From the NCBI GenBank assembly GCA_044338255.1, contig JBIILZ010000100.1, positions 1 to 14,590 on the forward strand: a stretch of 14,590 nucleotides of DNA. The letters run 5' to 3'. The stretch's first letter is position 1. Each line of letters begins with the position of its first letter. Origin of the DNA: CAIUVD01 sp044338255. Its GTDB lineage: Bacteria > Planctomycetota > UBA11346. The position numbers and the translations under genes were made by a program. Below, one piece after another: positions 6,628 through 13,531 of the stretch. The notes below the pieces were generated by a model. The model was given only the letters and a program-made list of their open reading frames with translations, made no database searches and had not been told where the DNA came from.

Positions 6628-7449
6628 ATGATGGCGCTGGCTCCCTATTTCTGGCTGATGCGCCTGACCTTCCTCAAGCTCATGGCCTATCGCATGCGCT
6701 ACCTCACCGGCATCGCCACCTATGGGGTCTTCGTCGGCGGCCAGTACGCCATCTGGCAGGCGGTGTGGGCGGCCAAGGAGCTTGCGCCCGGGGCCCGCCT
6801 CGATGGCTTATCATTGCCGGAACTGACCACCTACATCACTGTCGGCTACCTCGCGCGCGCCGCTTATTTCACCAATACCGACAGCGAGATCGCCGGCCGC
6901 TTCCAGACCGGCGACGTCACCCTCGACCTGCTCAAACCGCTATCCTTCCACGGACAATGGATGGCGCAGGCGGCGGGCGAGACGGCCTTCCGCATCTTCT
7001 TCTTCGCCGCGCCCATGGCTCTGGTGCTGATGCCACTGTTCGGCGTCCTGCCGCCCGCCGGCGAGGGCTGGTGGCAGTTCCCGATCCTGTTCGTGGCGGC
7101 GTTTCTGATCAACGCCGAACTCAATGTGCTGACCGGCACGGCGGCGTTCTTCCTCGAAGACGTCACCGGCCTGATGAGCCTCAAGCGCAACCTGCTGATG
7201 CTGCTCTCAGGCCTGCTGGTGCCGCTGCACTTCCTGCCCAGCGCCATCGCCAGCGCCACCGCCTGGCTGCCCTTCGCGCTGATCTCGTACTATCCAACCA
7301 TGGCCTATGTCGGACATCTCGACGGCCGCGAAGCCCCGACCTTTCCGCACGTGCTGCTGCTCGCCGTCGGCTGGGCGTTGATCCTCAGGCTGGCCAACGT
7401 GTGGCTATGGCAGCGCGCCCAGCAGCGCCTGGAAGTGCAAGGCGGCTGA
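6628..7449 (+). CDS. ABC-2 type transporter permease
   Basis: A 273-aa integral membrane protein with about six hydrophobic segments (roughly residues 26-48, 58-73, 105-130, 143-170, 188-212 and 238-260). A short basic N-terminus carries the pattern FLKLMAYRMRYLTG, typical of the ABC2_membrane_6 / DUF990-type permeases. These pair with an ATPase and often a second permease to export an unknown substrate, possibly lipid or glycan. No ATP-binding protein is encoded in the window, so the partner must lie elsewhere. ATG 6628 is chosen because GGGA sits 8 bases upstream; an in-frame ATG further upstream at 6559 lies inside hisA. The gene starts 11 bases after hisA ends. Confidence 0.85.
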   Translation: MMALAPYFWLMRLTFLKLMAYRMRYLTGIATYGVFVGGQYAIWQAVWAAKELAPGARLDGLSLPELTTYITVGYLARAAYFTNTDSEIAGRFQTGDVTLDLLKPLSFHGQWMAQAAGETAFRIFFFAAPMALVLMPLFGVLPPAGEGWWQFPILFVAAFLINAELNVLTGTAAFFLEDVTGLMSLKRNLLMLLSGLLVPLHFLPSAIASATAWLPFALISYYPTMAYVGHLDGREAPTFPHVLLLAVGWALILRLANVWLWQRAQQRLEVQGG

Positions 7450-7520
7450 CGGATACGGTGACGGACACAGCTGGGCAGGATTGTGCCTTGGCGGGCACCG
7501 CGCACGGCAATGATCGCGGC

Positions 7521-8324
7521 ATGCGCGACGAGCTGCTCGGCAATCTGCGGAACCTGCTCGAACTCGATCGTGGTCTCGGTCTGGAATGGATGGGACGTGG
7601 CGGACTGACCTCAGCCAGCGCCAGCACGCGCGCTGAAGTCACGATCACGCCGGTGCCGTCGGCGCCGCCGGTGATAGGAGTCGCTCCTGAAAGCCAGGTA
7701 AGCCCGCCCAGCGAGCCGCCCGTTGCCAGCACTACACTGCCTGCGTTGGAACCAGTGGCCCCGCTGGAACAAATAGCCAAGGATATCGCGTCCTGCCGCG
7801 CCTGCGCGCTGTGTTCGACCCGCCTCACCACCGTGCCCGGGGCGGGAGATGCGCGGGCCGAGGTGCTCTTCGTCGGCGAGGCACCGGGCGCCGAGGACGA
7901 CGCCAGCGGTCAGCCGTTTACCGGCAAAGACGGTGAGTTGCTGAGCCGGATGATCACCGCCATGGGCCTCAGCCGCGAGCAGGTGTTCATCACCAACGTC
8001 ATCAAATGCCGGCCGCCGGCGAGCCGCCCGCCGGTGGCCGATGAGGCCGCCGCCTGCCTAGGGTTCCTCCACCGCCAGATCGAAGCCCTGCGTCCGCAGG
8101 TCATCTGCACCCTGGGCAACCTGCCGCTGCGAGCGCTGCTCGGCGATGACCGCCTGGGGGTCACGCGCCTGCGCGGCACTCGCCTCGACTACCGCGGCAT
8201 ACCGCTCATCCCGACGTTCCATCCCGGGTTCCTGCTGCGCAATGAATCCGCTAAGAAACCATGCTGGGAAGATCTCAAGCAGGTCCTCGCCGTGCTCGGC
8301 CGCGTACCGCCGGCACGCGGCTGA
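7521..8324 (+). CDS. Family 4 uracil-DNA glycosylase (Fe-S)
   Basis: A 267-aa protein. An N-terminal segment (1-25) resembles the leader helix of family-4 UDGs, a Pro/Ser/Val-rich linker spans about 30-85, and the glycosylase domain runs from about 87 to 262. Four cysteines placed as 4Fe-4S ligands are C92, C95, C163 and C179. Motif A is GEAPGAEDD at 119-127 and motif B is TFHPGFLLR with H234. Such enzymes excise uracil from DNA and start base-excision repair. ATG 7521 is preferred because the conserved leader begins there. An in-frame GTG at 7458 would extend it by 21 residues. Neither start has a clear Shine-Dalgarno. The gene ends convergent with the next one, 33 bases away. Confidence 0.92.
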   Translation: MRDELLGNLRNLLELDRGLGLEWMGRGGLTSASASTRAEVTITPVPSAPPVIGVAPESQVSPPSEPPVASTTLPALEPVAPLEQIAKDIASCRACALCSTRLTTVPGAGDARAEVLFVGEAPGAEDDASGQPFTGKDGELLSRMITAMGLSREQVFITNVIKCRPPASRPPVADEAAACLGFLHRQIEALRPQVICTLGNLPLRALLGDDRLGVTRLRGTRLDYRGIPLIPTFHPGFLLRNESAKKPCWEDLKQVLAVLGRVPPARG

Positions 8325-8332
8325 TCCGTGGC

Positions 8333-8364
8333 CTCAGCAGCTCAGCAGCTCAGCAGCTCAGCGG
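8333..8364. repeat. 8-bp tandem repeat CTCAGCAG, four copies
   Basis: Three perfect copies (8333-8340, 8341-8348, 8349-8356) and one copy with a single change (CTCAGCGG, 8357-8364) lie between two convergent genes. The last copy contains the stop codon and final codon of the leftward gene. Because 8 is not a multiple of 3, changes in copy number could move or rebuild that gene's end. No terminator hairpin with a T run is seen here. Confidence 0.9.
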
Positions 8365-9176
8365 GTGATCCCGGGGACCTCGACGTGAAAGCGGATGCCG
8401 CTGCGGAATTCCGCGAGAGTCAGCTCACGTTCCTCGCTACCGGCGGTGGACGAGGTCAATGACGCTGCCAGAGCCGCGAAGCGCTGAGTCATGCGTCCGG
8501 CGTTGACCTTGTCGGCGATCCCCCACCACAGGCGCTCACGGGCCGCCAACGAGGCCAGACAGCCGGCGCGGATCTGTTCCTGGGCCTCGCTGGTGGTGGC
8601 GAGCTTGGCCAGGGCTTCTTCGAGCCACGCCGCGTGATCGACATCCTGGCCGACGTGGAGGGTGAAATAATTGATCTCCTCATCGGCGAAGCCGGCGTCG
8701 CGCAGGCCGCCGATGATGTTGGCGAACATCGTCGGAATCGCCCATTCGTGGCCGGGGCCGACCGCGCCCAGGCCGACCAGAAAGGGCTGCTCGCTGCACA
8801 GGCGCAGGTGCTCGGCGATGAAACCGGTCGAGGCCGGATGCAGGCGGATGGAATCGAGTTCGCCGTCCTGCCAACCGCAGGCGCGCATGAAGACCCGGTA
8901 GTGGGCGGCGTGGTCTTCGCCTTCGCTACGCTCGCCGTATTCATCGACAAGGACCTTGGCCAACCAGATCTTGCTCTCCGAAGACGGGGCATTCAGCAGC
9001 AGCAGTTCGAGGTAGCGGGTGAAGGTCCCCACCAGCGGGTAATGCTGACTGCTGAAGATCTTGAAGTCGTCGCGGCGCTTGGGATCGAGGCGCATGCGCC
9101 CGAGCAGGGAATGCCCGACCCCGGGATGATGGGCGACTTCGTCATGCAACTGACTGAGAAAGATGCGCGCGTCCAT
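8358..9176 (-). CDS. Haem-oxygenase-like di-iron oxidase family protein
   Basis: A 272-aa all-helical protein of the TenA/PqqC/CADD superfamily ('iron-containing redox enzyme', haem-oxygenase-like). It carries a full set of candidate di-iron ligands: E79 in VDEYGE, H89 in EDHAAHY, E144 in GHEWAIP, and H174/D178/H181 in HVGQDVDHA. These align with the ligand set I recall for chlamydial CADD. The self-sacrificial tyrosine of CADD near residue 27 is replaced by non-tyrosine residues in GHSLLGRM, so p-aminobenzoate synthesis by that route is not supported. Relatives oxidise amino acids, fatty acids or peptides; the substrate here is unknown. ATG 9176 has no Shine-Dalgarno but lies 6 bases after a good -10. 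The gene is divergent from the GT9-SagB run. Confidence 0.85.
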   Translation of the reverse strand: MDARIFLSQLHDEVAHHPGVGHSLLGRMRLDPKRRDDFKIFSSQHYPLVGTFTRYLELLLLNAPSSESKIWLAKVLVDEYGERSEGEDHAAHYRVFMRACGWQDGELDSIRLHPASTGFIAEHLRLCSEQPFLVGLGAVGPGHEWAIPTMFANIIGGLRDAGFADEEINYFTLHVGQDVDHAAWLEEALAKLATTSEAQEQIRAGCLASLAARERLWWGIADKVNAGRMTQRFAALAASLTSSTAGSEERELTLAEFRSGIRFHVEVPGITR

Positions 9177-9182
9177 GGTTGG

Positions 9183-9212
9183 ATAATGATTGCGGTCGGG
9201 GGCGTTAGGCAA
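9183..9212 (-). promoter_or_regulatory. Candidate sigma-70-like promoter of the di-iron enzyme gene
   Basis: On the minus strand TTGCCT (9212-9207) and CATTAT (9188-9183) are separated by 18 bases. The -10 ends 6 bases before ATG 9176, so transcription would begin at or very near the start codon. The absence of a Shine-Dalgarno agrees with a leaderless transcript. The -35 overlaps the first of two CGTTAGGC copies (9203-9210 and 9243-9250), which could be a regulator site. Confidence 0.5.
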
Positions 9213-9245
9213 CAGCGTCGGCGCTCCCCTTTTGACGAGCCTCGT

Positions 9246-9251
9246 TAGGCT
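9246..9251 (+). promoter_or_regulatory. Candidate -10 for the rightward GT9-SagB-xth run
   Basis: TAGGCT fits the TANNNT pattern and ends 7 bases before ATG 9259, which has no Shine-Dalgarno. No -35 at normal spacing is visible; a TTGACG at 9232-9237 is too close. The hexamer overlaps the second CGTTAGGC copy. Weak evidence alone, stronger with the matching cases at the GT9 and di-iron genes. Confidence 0.3.
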
Positions 9252-9258
9252 GTTCGCC

Positions 9259-10335
9259 ATGCGCCGCCTCCTCATCAATTTCGCTCGTATCGGTGATCTG
9301 GTAATGCTCACCCCGGCCTTGCGGCGCCTCAGCCAAGATGCCGAGCTGCACCTGCTATGCCGTCCATGGGGCGTGGATCTGCTCGGCGAGCAAGGGCTCA
9401 CCGCCGGGCTGCATGTCTTACCCCATCCAAACCACGGAGCGTTCAGCGAATGGCTCCGGGGAAGCCCGCGTAAGCGCCTCGGCCGCCACCTCGCCAGCCT
9501 GGGCTTTGATGAAGTTCTGACCTTCGGGGTCGAGCGGCCGGTGATCGCGGATTGGCTGCGGCAGTACTTCCCGCAGGCCCACCACCGCGTGCTCATTGCC
9601 GAAGATGCCGGCTACGTCCCCGACAGCATCGGCCAGGCCTTGGCCAACGCCGGGTACGCCGGCGATTACCGGGCGGTGCCGGCGCTAACGGTGGCGCCCG
9701 CGGCGCTGGCCGCCGCGCGCCTGCGCTTGCAGACCCTCGGCCGCCGCGTGGTGCTGGTGCAGGCGGGCTCGTCATCGACGCACAAGCTCATCCGCACCAA
9801 GCCCAACCTGCGCAGCTTGTCGCCGGCGCAGTGGGCCGGCTTCATCACCCGCCTGCTCGCCAGCGACGAGGCCGATGCCGTGGTCCTGCTCGGCAGTCCG
9901 CTGGAGAGGCGCGACGCCGAGGGTATCGCCGCCCTCGTGCCGGCGGCCTGGCGCGAGCACGTGGTGGTGTGGGCGAAAGCCCCGCTCCGCGAACTGCCGG
10001 CCCTGTCGGCAGCCGCGCATGCCCTGGTCAGCGTCGATACCGGTCCGGCGCACATCGCGGCGGCAGTCGGCTGTCCGCTATTGATACTGTTCGGGCCGAC
10101 GATCCCCGAACGCTGGTGCCCGCGCAGCGATGGCCCTTTGGAACGGGTGATTGGCAAGGCCCCCTGCGGTCCGTGCCAGAACACCCCGCGGATGGCAGCC
10201 TGCCGCGCCAACATCTGCCTGACGCAGCTGCCCGAAGACGAGCTCTTCGCCGGCTGGAAGCGGCTCATGGCGCAACCGCGAACCACGCAACAGGCCGTCA
10301 CGCAACAGGCCGCCACGCAGCAGGCCCACGCATGA
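9259..10335 (+). CDS. Glycosyltransferase family 9 (heptosyltransferase-like), second copy
   Basis: A 358-aa GT9 protein with the opening LLINFARIGDLVMLTPALRRL (Asp in RIGD), a central KLIRTKPNLRSLS segment, the nucleotide-sugar motif SVDTGPAHIAAAVGCP and LLILFGPTIPERWCPRSD. A C-terminal cysteine cluster, PCGPCQ and CRANIC, resembles that of the other GT9 gene. It probably adds a heptose or similar sugar to LPS core or another surface glycan at the inner membrane. It differs from the first copy along most of its length, so the two are family members and not a recent duplication. The last residues are a repeated Thr-Gln-Gln-Ala tail from a 15-bp DNA repeat. ATG 9259 starts the family motif. 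The stop overlaps the next start as ATGA. Confidence 0.9.
   Translation: MRRLLINFARIGDLVMLTPALRRLSQDAELHLLCRPWGVDLLGEQGLTAGLHVLPHPNHGAFSEWLRGSPRKRLGRHLASLGFDEVLTFGVERPVIADWLRQYFPQAHHRVLIAEDAGYVPDSIGQALANAGYAGDYRAVPALTVAPAALAAARLRLQTLGRRVVLVQAGSSSTHKLIRTKPNLRSLSPAQWAGFITRLLASDEADAVVLLGSPLERRDAEGIAALVPAAWREHVVVWAKAPLRELPALSAAAHALVSVDTGPAHIAAAVGCPLLILFGPTIPERWCPRSDGPLERVIGKAPCGPCQNTPRMAACRANICLTQLPEDELFAGWKRLMAQPRTTQQAVTQQAATQQAHA
10285..10329 (+). repeat. In-frame 15-bp tandem repeat at the GT9 C-terminus
   Basis: Three 15-base units (10285-10299, 10300-10314, 10315-10329) of the form ACGCAACAGGCCGYC, with a few changes in the third, encode repeated T-Q-Q-A-(V/A/H). The unit is a multiple of three, so copy-number change keeps the frame. 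It lies immediately before the ATGA junction with the SagB-type gene. Confidence 0.85.
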
Positions 10336-11846
10336 GCACCGCCCTACGCTATCACGAGGCCACCAAGTACGCCCCCGAGACGATCAACAACCACCCCGAG
10401 ATCGATTGGGCGGCGGCGCCCAGTGCGTTCAAGTCCTACGCCAGCGAAGCCCCGATCCGCATGGCGGCCTTCCTGCCGCACGATCCGAATCCGTTCACCG
10501 GTGATCATCCGCGTGAACTCGCCTCGGCCCCAGGCGGCCTGACCCTCGCCGGATTATCGCGGCTGATCTACGCCACCTACGGCGTGACCGGCCTGATCCC
10601 GCAGGCCTCCAAGCCCACCTATCTGCGCGCGGCGCCCTCTGCCGGCGGCCTGTATCCGGCCGAGATCTACCTCGTGGTCCGCGATTTCGCCGGCCTGCCT
10701 CCGGGCCTCTATGGCTATCACCCGTTACAACATGCCCTGGTCCTGCTTTGGGAAGACGACGGCGCGCACACCGCCCTGACCCAAGCGTGCTATGGCCATG
10801 CCCAGGTCGCGGCTGCGCCGCTGACGATGATCGTCAGCGGAGTCTTCGAGCGCAGCCGTTGGCGCTATCGCGAGCGCGCCTATCGCCGGGTCCTGCTCGA
10901 TACCGGTCATCTTCTGGCCAATGCCCTGCTCGTCGGCCCCGAACTCGGGCTGCGCGTGGGGCTGACCGCGGCCTTCTGCGATGAGCGCCTGAACGCCCTG
11001 CTGCGCTGCGAGACCGACGAAGAAGGCGCCCTCGCGGTGCTGCCGATCAATGCCCCGGGAGCTCCTGAACGCCCGGCGTGGGCAGCGCTGCCCAGCCCGC
11101 TAGCGAGCAGCACCGCCGACCACGAGTCGGCCGGCGACAGCTTGCAGGCCCTGCATGCGGCCTCGGCCTGCGGCTTCGAACGCCCGCGTTTGCCCGCACT
11201 CGGGGATGAATCCGCAGAAGCGCTCCATGCCAAGCACGGCTGGACTGCAGGCATTTCCCTGCTCGGCGATGGCTTGGCGGCGAATCCCCTGGCCGACCAG
11301 ATCTTCCGCAGCATCTGCGAGCGCCGCTCGACACGGAGTTATAGCGAGGCCACGATCACCAGCGAGCAGCTCGCGCGCATCCTGGCGGCGACCTACCTGC
11401 CCGAAGAAGTCAGGTTGCACAGCCAGCCGGCCCTGGTGCCCGATCTGCTGATGACCTTCATCGCCGTCGTCGGCGTCGATGGCCTCGACGACGGCGTCTA
11501 TTATTTCGCGCCGCAGGGGCTCGAACTGCGGCGCATCCGCAGCGAGGTCTCGCGTCAGGCCCTGGGCTTCCTGTGCCTCGGGCAGGAGCTCGGCGCGCGC
11601 GCCGCGGCGGTGGTCTTCCACGCTGCCGATCTGACCACGGCGGTGCGCCGCTACGGCGACCGCGCCTACCGTTATCTGCACCTCGATGCCGGCATGCTCG
11701 GCGAGCGCTTGAATCTCGCCGCCTTGGCCGAGGGCCAGGGCGCCAGCGGCATCGGCGGTTTCTTCGACGATCAGATCACCGACCTCCTCGGCATCCCCCG
11801 CGAACAAGCGGTGGTCTATGTCACCACTTTGGGAAATCCGGCATGA
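10332..11846 (+). CDS. SagB-type dehydrogenase with two nitroreductase-fold domains
   Basis: A 504-aa FMN-dependent oxidoreductase of the SagB/ThcOx group. The first nitroreductase-fold domain (about 75-255) carries RAAPSAGGLYPAEIYLVV at 99-116, the SagB signature, and a GLYGYHP segment. A variable linker (about 256-310) follows. The second domain (about 318-504) begins with RRSTRSY at 331-337, the usual FMN-phosphate contact of nitroreductases, and ends with GASGIGGFFDD and a YVTTLG strand. Tandem architecture makes an intramolecular dimer likely. SagB proteins oxidise azolines in TOMM peptides, but standalone forms have unknown substrates, and no cyclodehydratase (YcaO) or precursor is seen here. 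ATG 10332 overlaps the GT9 stop as ATGA; the 3' end overlaps the xth start the same way. Confidence 0.9.
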   Translation: MSTALRYHEATKYAPETINNHPEIDWAAAPSAFKSYASEAPIRMAAFLPHDPNPFTGDHPRELASAPGGLTLAGLSRLIYATYGVTGLIPQASKPTYLRAAPSAGGLYPAEIYLVVRDFAGLPPGLYGYHPLQHALVLLWEDDGAHTALTQACYGHAQVAAAPLTMIVSGVFERSRWRYRERAYRRVLLDTGHLLANALLVGPELGLRVGLTAAFCDERLNALLRCETDEEGALAVLPINAPGAPERPAWAALPSPLASSTADHESAGDSLQALHAASACGFERPRLPALGDESAEALHAKHGWTAGISLLGDGLAANPLADQIFRSICERRSTRSYSEATITSEQLARILAATYLPEEVRLHSQPALVPDLLMTFIAVVGVDGLDDGVYYFAPQGLELRRIRSEVSRQALGFLCLGQELGARAAAVVFHAADLTTAVRRYGDRAYRYLHLDAGMLGERLNLAALAEGQGASGIGGFFDDQITDLLGIPREQAVVYVTTLGNPA

Positions 11847-12604
11847 AGTGCTATTCGTGGAACGTCAACGGCATCCGCTCAGTGGCGACCAAGAAATGTC
11901 TGCCCTGGGAGATCCTCCCCGGGGCCGAGGTCATCTGCCTCCAGGAGACCAAGGCCCAGGAGCATCAGATTCCCACCCTGGCCACCCCCGAGGGCTGGTA
12001 CAGCGCTTGGCATTCCGCGGAAAAACCTGGCTATTCGTCAGTCGCCATCCTCACCCGCGAGCGCCCCGACGAGATCATCGCCGGCCTCGGCGATGCCGAA
12101 TACGACCGTGAAGGTCGCGTCCTGGCGGTGCGCTTCGGCAACCTCGTGATCATCAGCGCCTACTTCCCCAATTCGCAGGAACTCGGCAAGCGCATCGATT
12201 ACAAACTCGGCTTCTGCGCCCGTCTCGAAACCGTCCTCGCCGCCCATCGCGCGGCCGGCCGACAGATCCTGCTGATGGGCGATTACAACATCGCCCATCA
12301 GCCCATCGATCTCGCCCGACCCAAGGATAACGAGAAGAATGCCGGCTACCTGCCCGGTGAGCGGGCCTGGCTGACGCGCTATCTCGGTCTCGGTCACCAC
12401 GATGTCTTCCGCGAACGTAATCCCGAGCTCACCGGGGCTTATACCTGGTGGACCAACTGGGGCGGGGCCCGGGCGCGCAATGTCGGATGGCGTATCGATT
12501 ACGGCACGGTGAGCGACAATCTGCTCAGCCGAGTCAGCGATGCCGCGATCTACCCGCTGATCATGGGTAGCGACCATTGCCCGGTCTCGATCACCCTCGG
12601 GTAA
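11843..12604 (+). CDS. xth: Exodeoxyribonuclease III / AP endonuclease
   Basis: A 253-aa endonuclease/exonuclease/phosphatase-fold enzyme that incises DNA 5' to abasic sites and trims 3' ends in base-excision repair. Catalytic motifs are complete: N7 in WNVNG, E35 in LQETK, the tyrosine of ISAYFPNSQ, GDYNIAH, the WRIDY motif and GSDHCPV at the C-terminus. The YFPNSQ...RIDYK signature places it with the ExoA/APE1-like branch. Length is normal for the family. ATG 11843 overlaps the SagB stop as ATGA, so it is translationally coupled. After the stop there is a T-rich run at 12644-12651 but no clear stem before it, so a terminator is not claimed. Confidence 0.95.
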   Translation: MKCYSWNVNGIRSVATKKCLPWEILPGAEVICLQETKAQEHQIPTLATPEGWYSAWHSAEKPGYSSVAILTRERPDEIIAGLGDAEYDREGRVLAVRFGNLVIISAYFPNSQELGKRIDYKLGFCARLETVLAAHRAAGRQILLMGDYNIAHQPIDLARPKDNEKNAGYLPGERAWLTRYLGLGHHDVFRERNPELTGAYTWWTNWGGARARNVGWRIDYGTVSDNLLSRVSDAAIYPLIMGSDHCPVSITLG

Positions 12605-12677
12605 TCCACAGTCGGAGATCGGCTCATAGTGCTTCCTATTCGCTTGTTTTTCTCATCCTCAATCTCCACTGAACCAC

Positions 12678-13451
12678 ATGAATCTGATTGGCGATAGTGT
12701 ACCGATGAACCATTTGGACAACGGACCCTCCCCGGCCCTGTTCCGCGCCGATGAGGCTTTGTGCAAGCAGCTTGCTCCCCTGTGCTTTGCGGATCCGGTA
12801 CATACCGTCTACAACCCGCTCGAGTACGCCGGGGCGATGCATCGCGCCTACATTGAGAATTTCGCGCACGTCGATGTCGAGGTGCTGTTTCTAGGCATGA
12901 ATCCCGGTCCCTTGGGCATGACGCAAACCGGTATCCCGTTCGGCGAAATCGTCGCTGTCCGCGAGTGGCTGCAGCTCAACGCACCCATCAGCAAGCCCGC
13001 CATCGAACATCCCCGGCGCCCGATCGAAGGACTCGCCTGCACCAAGAGCGAAGTCAGCGGCCGGCGCCTGTGGGGCCTGTTCAAGTTTCGTTTCGGCACA
13101 CCCGCCGCCTTCTTCGCCAAGCACTACGTCGCCAACTACTGCCCGCTGGTCTTCATGGAGAAAAGCGGCGCCAACCTGACGCCGGACAAGCTCCCCGCCG
13201 CCGAAGCGCGCGCGCTTGAGGCAGCCTGCGACGCGCACCTCATCACGCTCGTGAAGACCCTGCGCCCGAAGTGGATCATCGGCGTCGGGGCCTTTGCCAA
13301 GAAGCGCGCCGAGGAAGCCCTCGCCCATGCCGGTATCAGCACCGTCAAAGTCGGCACTATTCTGCACCCCAGCCCAGCCAATCCCGCCGCCAATCGCGAC
13401 TGGGCCGGCCAGGTCACCAAGCGGCTGATCGCGCTCCAAATCTGGCAGTGA
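12678..13451 (+). CDS. smug1: SMUG1-type uracil-DNA glycosylase
   Basis: A 257-aa family-3 uracil-DNA glycosylase (SMUG1). Motif 1, GMNPGPLGMTQTGIPFG, contains the catalytic asparagine N75; motif 2, HPSPANPAAN, contains H230. Both are nearly identical to animal SMUG1 as I remember it. The enzyme removes uracil and 5-hydroxymethyluracil from single- and double-stranded DNA. A segment with LWGLFKFRFGTP and NYCPLVFME, the family's core, lies between the motifs. ATG 12678 is given, but an in-frame ATG at 12705 is equally possible; neither has a Shine-Dalgarno. Bacterial SMUG1 is uncommon but known in several phyla. The gene follows xth by 73 bases and may have its own promoter in the AT-richer gap. 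Confidence 0.93.
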   Translation: MNLIGDSVPMNHLDNGPSPALFRADEALCKQLAPLCFADPVHTVYNPLEYAGAMHRAYIENFAHVDVEVLFLGMNPGPLGMTQTGIPFGEIVAVREWLQLNAPISKPAIEHPRRPIEGLACTKSEVSGRRLWGLFKFRFGTPAAFFAKHYVANYCPLVFMEKSGANLTPDKLPAAEARALEAACDAHLITLVKTLRPKWIIGVGAFAKKRAEEALAHAGISTVKVGTILHPSPANPAANRDWAGQVTKRLIALQIWQ

Positions 13452-13474
13452 ACCCGACAGGGCTACGGGCTCGC

Positions 13475-13498
13475 TAAAAAGTTCCAGCAGAGCTGGAA
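13475..13498. other. Strong short hairpin with A/T flank
   Basis: TTCCAGC (13482-13488) and GCTGGAA (13492-13498) form a perfect 7-bp stem with a 3-base loop, preceded by an A-run. Read leftward, this is a hairpin followed by CTTTTT, the form of an intrinsic terminator, yet no leftward gene is nearby. Read rightward, no T run follows, so it is not a usual terminator for the SMUG1 gene. It could be a 5'-UTR element of the next gene. Confidence 0.6.
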
Positions 13499-13510
13499 AG
13501 TATGTGGTAA

Positions 13511-13524
13511 CCTTTCAGTAAAGG
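13511..13524 (+). promoter_or_regulatory. Hairpin covering the Shine-Dalgarno of the barrel gene
   Basis: CCTTT (13511-13515) can pair with AAAGG (13520-13524) around a CAGT loop. AAAGG is part of the AAGGA ribosome site (13521-13525), 6 bases before ATG 13532. A weak stem of five base pairs masking the ribosome site could make translation sensitive to temperature or a factor. With only five pairs, chance is quite possible. Confidence 0.4.
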
Positions 13525-13531
13525 AATTTCC

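Noticed and set aside
6501..7520. Open frame upstream of the UDG4 gene, in phase with it, suggesting a fusion protein.
   Set aside because: It is an alternative frame of the hisA end and the permease; its translation is Arg/Pro/Ala-rich and without domain character.
9552..10331. Long open frame in phase with the SagB-type gene, covering the GT9 gene.
   Set aside because: It is an off-frame reading of the GT9 gene with low-complexity Arg/Ala/Gly composition; the SagB family start fits ATG 10332.
12644..12651. T-rich run after xth as an intrinsic terminator.
   Set aside because: No GC-rich stem of more than three pairs lies immediately before it.
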